A DNA stretch of 64,000 bases from Saccharina japonica. Taxonomy: Eukaryota > Sar > Phaeophyceae > Laminariales > Laminariaceae. Shown one piece after another: positions 59,501-64,000 of this stretch. The stretch is taken from the NCBI GenBank assembly GCA_008828725.1, contig MEHQ01001000.1:501453-565452 (forward strand). The letters run 5' to 3'. The position numbers and the translations under genes were made by a program. Under the pieces are notes generated by a model. The model had not been told where the DNA came from. It searched no databases and was given only the letters and a program-made list of their open reading frames with translations. The number at the start of each line of letters is the position of its first letter. Position 1 is the first letter of the stretch.

Positions 59501-60600
59501 GGCGGCAAGGAACATACCCCTACCAAGTACAAGCAGTACCACGATGTGTCATATGGTACTATGTATATGCACACGGATAAATAATCTCAGGCCAGCCTGG
59601 CACTTGCCGAACGCTCAACACCAATACTTATCATAGCAACAAACAGTCAAGAGTTTTACGTACGATGTTTGCAAAGCTGACCCTGTGAACGCCGACGTAT
59701 TCCTGCAAACGGGTACACCCAGTGGTGTTGACTTCTCGCGTATCACGCACCTGTCTCTACTCCGAAAAGCTGTATCGCGCCATCCGTGTATCCTACCGCA
59801 AGCGTCTTGCCGTTTGGGCTCCACGTTAAGCACGAGAGCGTGCGATTGCCCATGTCCTCAAGGGTCAGCGTGAAGCTCCGCTGCCATCCCATGGTTCTGA
59901 AGATAACGCAGGACGTCAGGTTGCATGAGATGAGTTGTAGCTGTGGCGTGCCGTCACTCGTTACTTATGCTACCGGGCATGTCGCGTGCGGTAGATACTG
60001 CTGTACCTGGTACGGAGGAGTTTAAGCGCTACCATGCTGCTGCTGTTATAATACGTTCCCATGTTCTCCAGGTGAGGACACATGCTATTATTAATAATAA
60101 CAGCCTACGTCGTACGTATCCGCGTTCGACTTGTTCCAACTGCTGTTTACGAGCGTTGAAGGATTGATGAATGCGGTCGCGGTTTAAAAAAAAAAAAAAA
60201 AGCAGCAAGGAACAGAGTTGAGAGTTGTCGAAATCGAACTCGAAGTGTTGGGTGGTCCCTATCAACGTGGTATATACAGAGCACAGATCTCGTGGGAAGT
60301 GCTGTCAGCTGTCACTTCAGCATTTCGGCCGCTGGTCACGCACCACAGCACCCCAGCACCACAGCTACGTTATGCATGATATGGCGGGGGACAGGGTCGA
60401 CAAGGTTCTCAATACAGAGAGCAAATGATATAATTATCCAGATTAGGAAATCGTGTGTTGCGTTTTTCGAACCTGTGCACGGAGAGCTGCCCGTCTGCAT
60501 GGAGCGAAGCCACCAAGTCCATGGTGGGGCACATACATACCAGACGGCAGGGCATAATTTTCTCATGGATGATGGAGAAGTTTCGACCTGTGGCCGCCAT
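53548..60600 (-). CDS. APC4: Anaphase-promoting complex subunit 4
   Basis: Exons in order: 60600-60473, 59896-59751, 59311-59037, about 58836-58258, 58070-57913, 57034-56962, 56499-56392, 56163-55985, 55542-55293, about 55040-54796, 54468-53548. Phases agree except at the uncertain 5' edges of exons 4 and 10. The start reads MAATGRNFSII, then CMCPTMDLVASLHADGQLSV, typical of the APC4 N-terminal WD repeats. TLSCLTWSPNGKTLAVGYTD and a DAAGVVVLSICG blade follow. The middle has the APC4 helical domain (LLWRQRHELKPLAMQFTAFR, SDALVQFLSTGLTQAQLARM, SRSRLRFLLLWLEQM). The C terminus has GARGVACAVSSSKHLVVFDL and an acidic tail, as in animal APC4. APC4 bridges scaffold subunits of the APC/C ubiquitin ligase in the nucleus. 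At about 1,000 residues it is longer than human APC4 (808), through Ser/Gly-rich inserts. Confidence 0.9.
57510..57821. mobile_element. 312-bp MITE with telomere-type core
   Basis: Inverted ends TACAATGCGTTAGCTCGGAT and its near complement ATCCGAGCTAACGGATTGTA bound a 312-bp element in intron 5 of APC4. The interior holds an AACCCTAACCCTAACCC run (57628-57646) that degrades into AACCGGACCCAAAACGG. It is noncoding. Confidence 0.75.
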
Positions 60601-61336
60601 GACACTGCCAAAGCACCACCCAAGCTGCAAGTGGTTAACGAGGATTTTCCAAGGGTACGCGCGGTAAAGGTCGGGACGGGAAAATGTGGTCGGGACGGAA
60701 ACGGTACGGTACGGGAATGGGAAACCGTCAGATTTTTCGTTCCCGACCGCGATTTCCCGACCGTTACCATCGTCAGTTTCTGTTCCCGAGCTCTACCGTC
60801 CCGCGGTAATGGCCGTGTTCCCGTTCCCGACTGTTTCCCATCCCACTGTCTGCCCATTCCCGACTATTCCCGTCCCGCTGTCCGCCCAATCCCGACTATT
60901 CCCATCCCACTGTCATATAAGTGATTCCCGTCCCATCCCGACCATGGGGCACAGCTTCTCCCATCCCGCATCTCACTATTGGGGCAGATATTCCCATTCC
61001 ATTTACCGCCGGTTTTTTCATTTTCCCATCGCATGACCATGGATGGATGCAAGTGCGTATACTGCATTTTTACTCGTATATATTTCCGAACTATAAAAAC
61101 AAATCGTCTACGCGCGAATATATATTTCCTTTTTTCTTTATTTTTCCTCTCGTTTTTTTTTAATTCAAAATTTAAACACGAACTTAAAATTTGTATCAAC
61201 CATTCAATCGGCCCCACTCACACCTCGCTATTTGAAATAATAGTACGTATAATAAATCGGTCGTACATTTGGGAAATTATTATGTCGAGAATAAAACCAA
61301 GAACACTCACACCACCACCCGGCCCAAAGACAAAAC
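60601..61336. promoter_or_regulatory. Divergent intergenic region with CCCGAC repeats
   Basis: Separates the APC4 start (minus) from the small membrane protein start (plus). Positions 60660-60960 are a degenerate minisatellite of TTCCCGACC and CCCATCCC units. The rest is A/T-rich. It must contain both promoters if the gene starts are right. Confidence 0.45.
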
Positions 61337-62343
61337 ATGGCATCAAGCATGGACGTTGTGGAGGTGGAGGATCCCGGCGGATCTGCTTCGGCGCCTCAAG
61401 CAGCGCCAAAGCAATCAGCCCCGGTTCCTGCTCCTATTGGCACTGTTCTCGCGAATGTTATACTCGTACTCGAAGAAGACTTTTGATTATACCCTTTTCA
61501 GTCGTTGTCTCCAGCGTGTGTTCCCGACCGTGTTCCCAACAATTCCCGACTGCGTTTCCCGACTGCGTTTCCCGACCGTATTCCCGACCCGGTTCCCGAC
61601 CCATTCCCGACCCATTCCCGACCTATTCCCGACTTATTCCCGACCTATTCCCGACCCGTTCACCGATCATTTCCCGTACCGCCGAAAAATGTTTCCCGTA
61701 CCGTACCGTACCGCCAAAAATCGGTTCCCGTCCCGTCCCGTACCGCCAAAGAATCGTGTCTTCCCGTCCAATCCCGTCAACCAAATGGTTTCCCACCTTC
61801 CCGTCCCATTCCCGTCCCGCGGTAAACAGACGGGAACATTTTCCCATACCGCCCCTCGGGAAGACCCGAAAATTTTTCCGCCTGCGGCGGGCAAACCGGT
61901 CCCATCCCGTACCGCGCGGTGCCTTCGGCACCGCGCGTACCCTTGGGATTTTCCCCAGATTCTTCCTGGTGTTCCAAGAAATATGGAAGCGTAACTTTCC
62001 AGGGTATTCCTGAGTTAGATCTAGACAAGATGCGCCGCGCACCGAGCTTGCAGCTCAGCCAGCAGCCAGCAGCCATAGCGTGCCGGCTACGCAACTGTGG
62101 CAGAAGGCGTGCTGTAGTCGATGGAATTATTCCGCTCGGTTGGATTGTCATTGGCGTAGTCTTGACAAAAGAGCAAGCAATATGCTTTTGGTTGTCACAG
62201 CGCTGGGAATACTATGTTTCCTTCTTCTTGCTGGCCGTCGCAAAGTGCGAGAAGCTATCCGCCTCGGTCTTGATCTGCTAGATCTGGTGAAGCTGCTGGT
62301 AACACTGAGGGTGAAGGCTGCACGAGTCCGCGGCGTTGACTGG
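61337..62343 (+). CDS. Small single-pass membrane protein
   Basis: The first exon starts at ATG 61337 (MASSMDVVEVEDPGG, then SASAPQAAPKQSAPVPAP). The last exon begins about 62018-62020 after an AG and runs to TGA at 62341-62343, with SRQDAPRTELAAQ, a hydrophobic helix (NMLLVVTALGILCFLLLAG) and an amphipathic basic helix (KVREAIRLGLDLLDLVKLL). The donor of exon 1 near 61455-61490 is not resolved. The intron is largely a CCCGAC minisatellite. No family is recognised; a short tail-anchored organelle or ER protein would fit. Confidence 0.5.
61515..61900 (+). repeat. TTCCCGACC minisatellite
   Basis: Repeats of TTCCCGACCTA, TTCCCGACCCA and CCCGTACCGTACCG form most of an intron in the small membrane protein gene, with a related block at 60660-60960. 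The long Pro/Ile/Asp-rich frames here are artefacts of the 11-bp unit. Confidence 0.8.
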
Positions 62344-64000
62344 TGAGCCATTGCGCGGTTGCTTTCTTGTTGAGGTGCAGCGAAAGGTTAAAGGTCAAAG
62401 TTCAAATCGGTAAATACGTAAGCGTAACAAACGTAGCTTACTTACGTCCTACAGACTGTGACGAGTCCTGGAGACGGCGGGCACACCGGAACTGTCGTCC
62501 TTCGTATACACCTGGTACGGAAGACGCCCGTCGAGGCTCAATTTCTTATTTTGTCGGCACCATTGAGCACAGAGCACAGCAGGCTACTCTTGTTGGCTAT
62601 TGTATGGGGTTGTGCACGGCACCCGACCCTGAGCACCGTGTATTCATCGTGAGAAAACGAGCCTCTATTTTGCAATTTTGTTACGACCGACCATGTGTAC
62701 GCATAAGTGTGGTGTGGTGATGTACGAGTACTATTAATATTAATATTAATAGAATTTGCTGCTGTATTAATACTCTATGTAAGGCGGGTGTTAAAGGCAT
62801 ACGTACTCGTACTCCTACGAGTAGTATACATAAAACGCGGTGCATCCTGTAGAGCGGTGAACCCCAGCATCCGGTTCATCCCATTCAAGATGATACCTGG
62901 TACCTGCTACTATACCGTACCAGTGTACGTACGACGTATTCTAATTCAATCGACATCGGAGTCGCGAAATGGAGACGATTGTTTTGCCGATAAATTCATT
63001 TCGTCTTTCACCGGCTGCATCGACCCCCTCGCCAGCCGGGGGGTCGGGGGGTGAGTGGGGCTCGCTTCGCTGGCCCGACTCGCTTCGCTGGCCTGACTCG
63101 CTTCGCTAGTCGGACTCGCTTCGATTCTTGGATGCTTTGTTTCTTGGATTTCGCTCGTAACTCAAGAGAGCCGATTTTGTCGAGAACATGTAAACCTATC
63201 GATGAATTGGCTTCGCAGAAATTCAATCGAACTTTCGCTCCAGTTCACAGCCCTCGAGCCAAATATGTATGTACGAGCATGAGATGTGACGGAAATGCTA
63301 CCGATAAGTGAGCTGCGGGTTGCGTAGACAGGAACTGACAGCACGGGGGGGCGGCGCAATCTCCAGGAGATGCTTTTCACTTCTCGCAGAAAACCCATCT
63401 CGTTGCGGAGCATCGACAATCGAGAGATTCGTTGCTACCCATCTCGTTTCGGAGCATCGACAATCGCGAAATTTGTTGCTCGCAGTTAGTTTTAGACTTC
63501 AGTTTCAGACTTCAGTTTTAGACTTCAGTTTTAGACTCGTAGTCCAGTTTTGGACTGTCTCTCATTCTCTCGTTGGTTGGGGAGGAGGAATGCTAATAGG
63601 CGCCCCGCACAACCATGCACCATGCAGTCAGGCATGGGATAAGTGGCTGTCTATCGTTTTTGTTTCGCCTTCGAGAAATTACCCAAAAGACAGCGAGGAT
63701 GCTCTTTGCGGAAAGCTGACTAAACTTCACACCCTGGACAATTCCTATTTCAATAGTCTATTGTGTCTATAATTATTTTTGGGTGTAGTCTATTAATTGG
63801 AATTGCCCAACCAAATGATTTTGATTGCAGTATATTAATTTGATTTGTCCTAAGGGATATATCTCTCAGAACACCGTAGGGAGTGGTGAAGCTCCAACGC
63901 GTGGGTGAACCAGCGTTCCTCTAAGGCAACGGCCAAAGGATGGGGTTGGTGTTCACAAACACCGGACAGACAGAGTGCTCGGTAGAGGGACAGATATCTC
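62344..64000. other. 3' region with short tandem repeats, no gene
   Basis: Contains TATTAATA iterations (62732-62752), an 18-bp-like tandem of CTCGCTTCGCTGGCCCGA (63059-63122), two 43-bp direct copies of a CCATCTCGTT...GACAATCG block (63389-63474) and AGACTTCAGTTT repeats (63490-63540). Frames such as 63308-63772 show no domain. Confidence 0.45.

Noticed and set aside
61269-62013. Long plus-strand frames with repeated Arg-Pro-Ile-Pro-Asp
   Set aside because: They follow the 11-bp TTCCCGACC minisatellite; only the small membrane protein exons at the borders have other support.
1-64000. CRISPR array, bacterial operons, rRNA genes
   Set aside because: The spliced genes are eukaryotic, no regular spacer-repeat array is present, and no rRNA-like segment was recognised.

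Overview
The window is nuclear DNA from an intron-rich eukaryote. Genes are split by GT-AG introns of about 0.2-3.7 kb. About two thirds of the sequence is noncoding and full of short transposable elements and microsatellites. A plant-type truncated haemoglobin, a membrane protein of a kind I associate with heterokont genomes, Pro/Thr-rich linkers and roughly balanced base composition suggest a photosynthetic protist, perhaps an ochrophyte alga. That placement is an inference from gene content only. One unresolved base (N) at 28503 marks an assembly join.

Layout. 0.6-7.0 kb (-): a seven-exon, 875-residue receptor-like multipass membrane protein. 8.9-18.1 kb (-): a 14-exon, 1371-residue homologue of IBTK (ankyrin, RCC1, BACK-like region, zinc finger). 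22.0-25.7 kb (+): a four-exon 2/2 haemoglobin of the plant GLB3/trHb2 type. 28.0-29.5 kb: a perfect 524-bp duplication around the N, enclosing an orphan C-terminal exon. 29.9-31.9 kb (-): the 3' part of an unrecognised coiled-coil gene. 32-42 kb: mostly repeats with a few possible exons. 42.3-42.7 kb (-): a 70-residue protein, divergent from a six-exon, 375-residue coiled-coil protein at 43.1-50.2 kb (+). 50.4-52.0 kb: a run of six related MITEs. 52.3-52.7 kb (+): a small membrane-anchored protein. 53.5-60.6 kb (-): an eleven-exon APC4 (anaphase-promoting complex subunit 4). 61.3-62.3 kb (+): the start and end of a small membrane protein. Reading frame stays open across every junction of the membrane-protein, IBTK, haemoglobin and coiled-coil models, and across nearly all of APC4.

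Repeats. I recognise three tRNA-like SINE families (A: 4 copies; B: 4 copies, two forming an inverted pair; C: 2 copies), a TTAA-flanked 85-bp MITE family (4 copies), a Stowaway-like TA-flanked palindromic MITE (3 copies), an A/T-rich MITE family with TCGAGCAAC ends (7 copies) and three unrelated long fold-back elements. Two of the fold-backs carry TAACCC telomere-type arrays. No LTR retroelement or virus-derived element was recognised.

Most interesting signal. Noncoding DNA is saturated with short words bounded by TA (TACCAGGTA/TACCTGGTA, TATTAATA, TATGATA/TATCATA, TACGAGTA). Aligning pairs of repeat copies shows some of these words as clean insertions at a TA present in the sister copy. This looks like a micro-insertion process, or a large set of transposon excision footprints, acting on noncoding TA sites.
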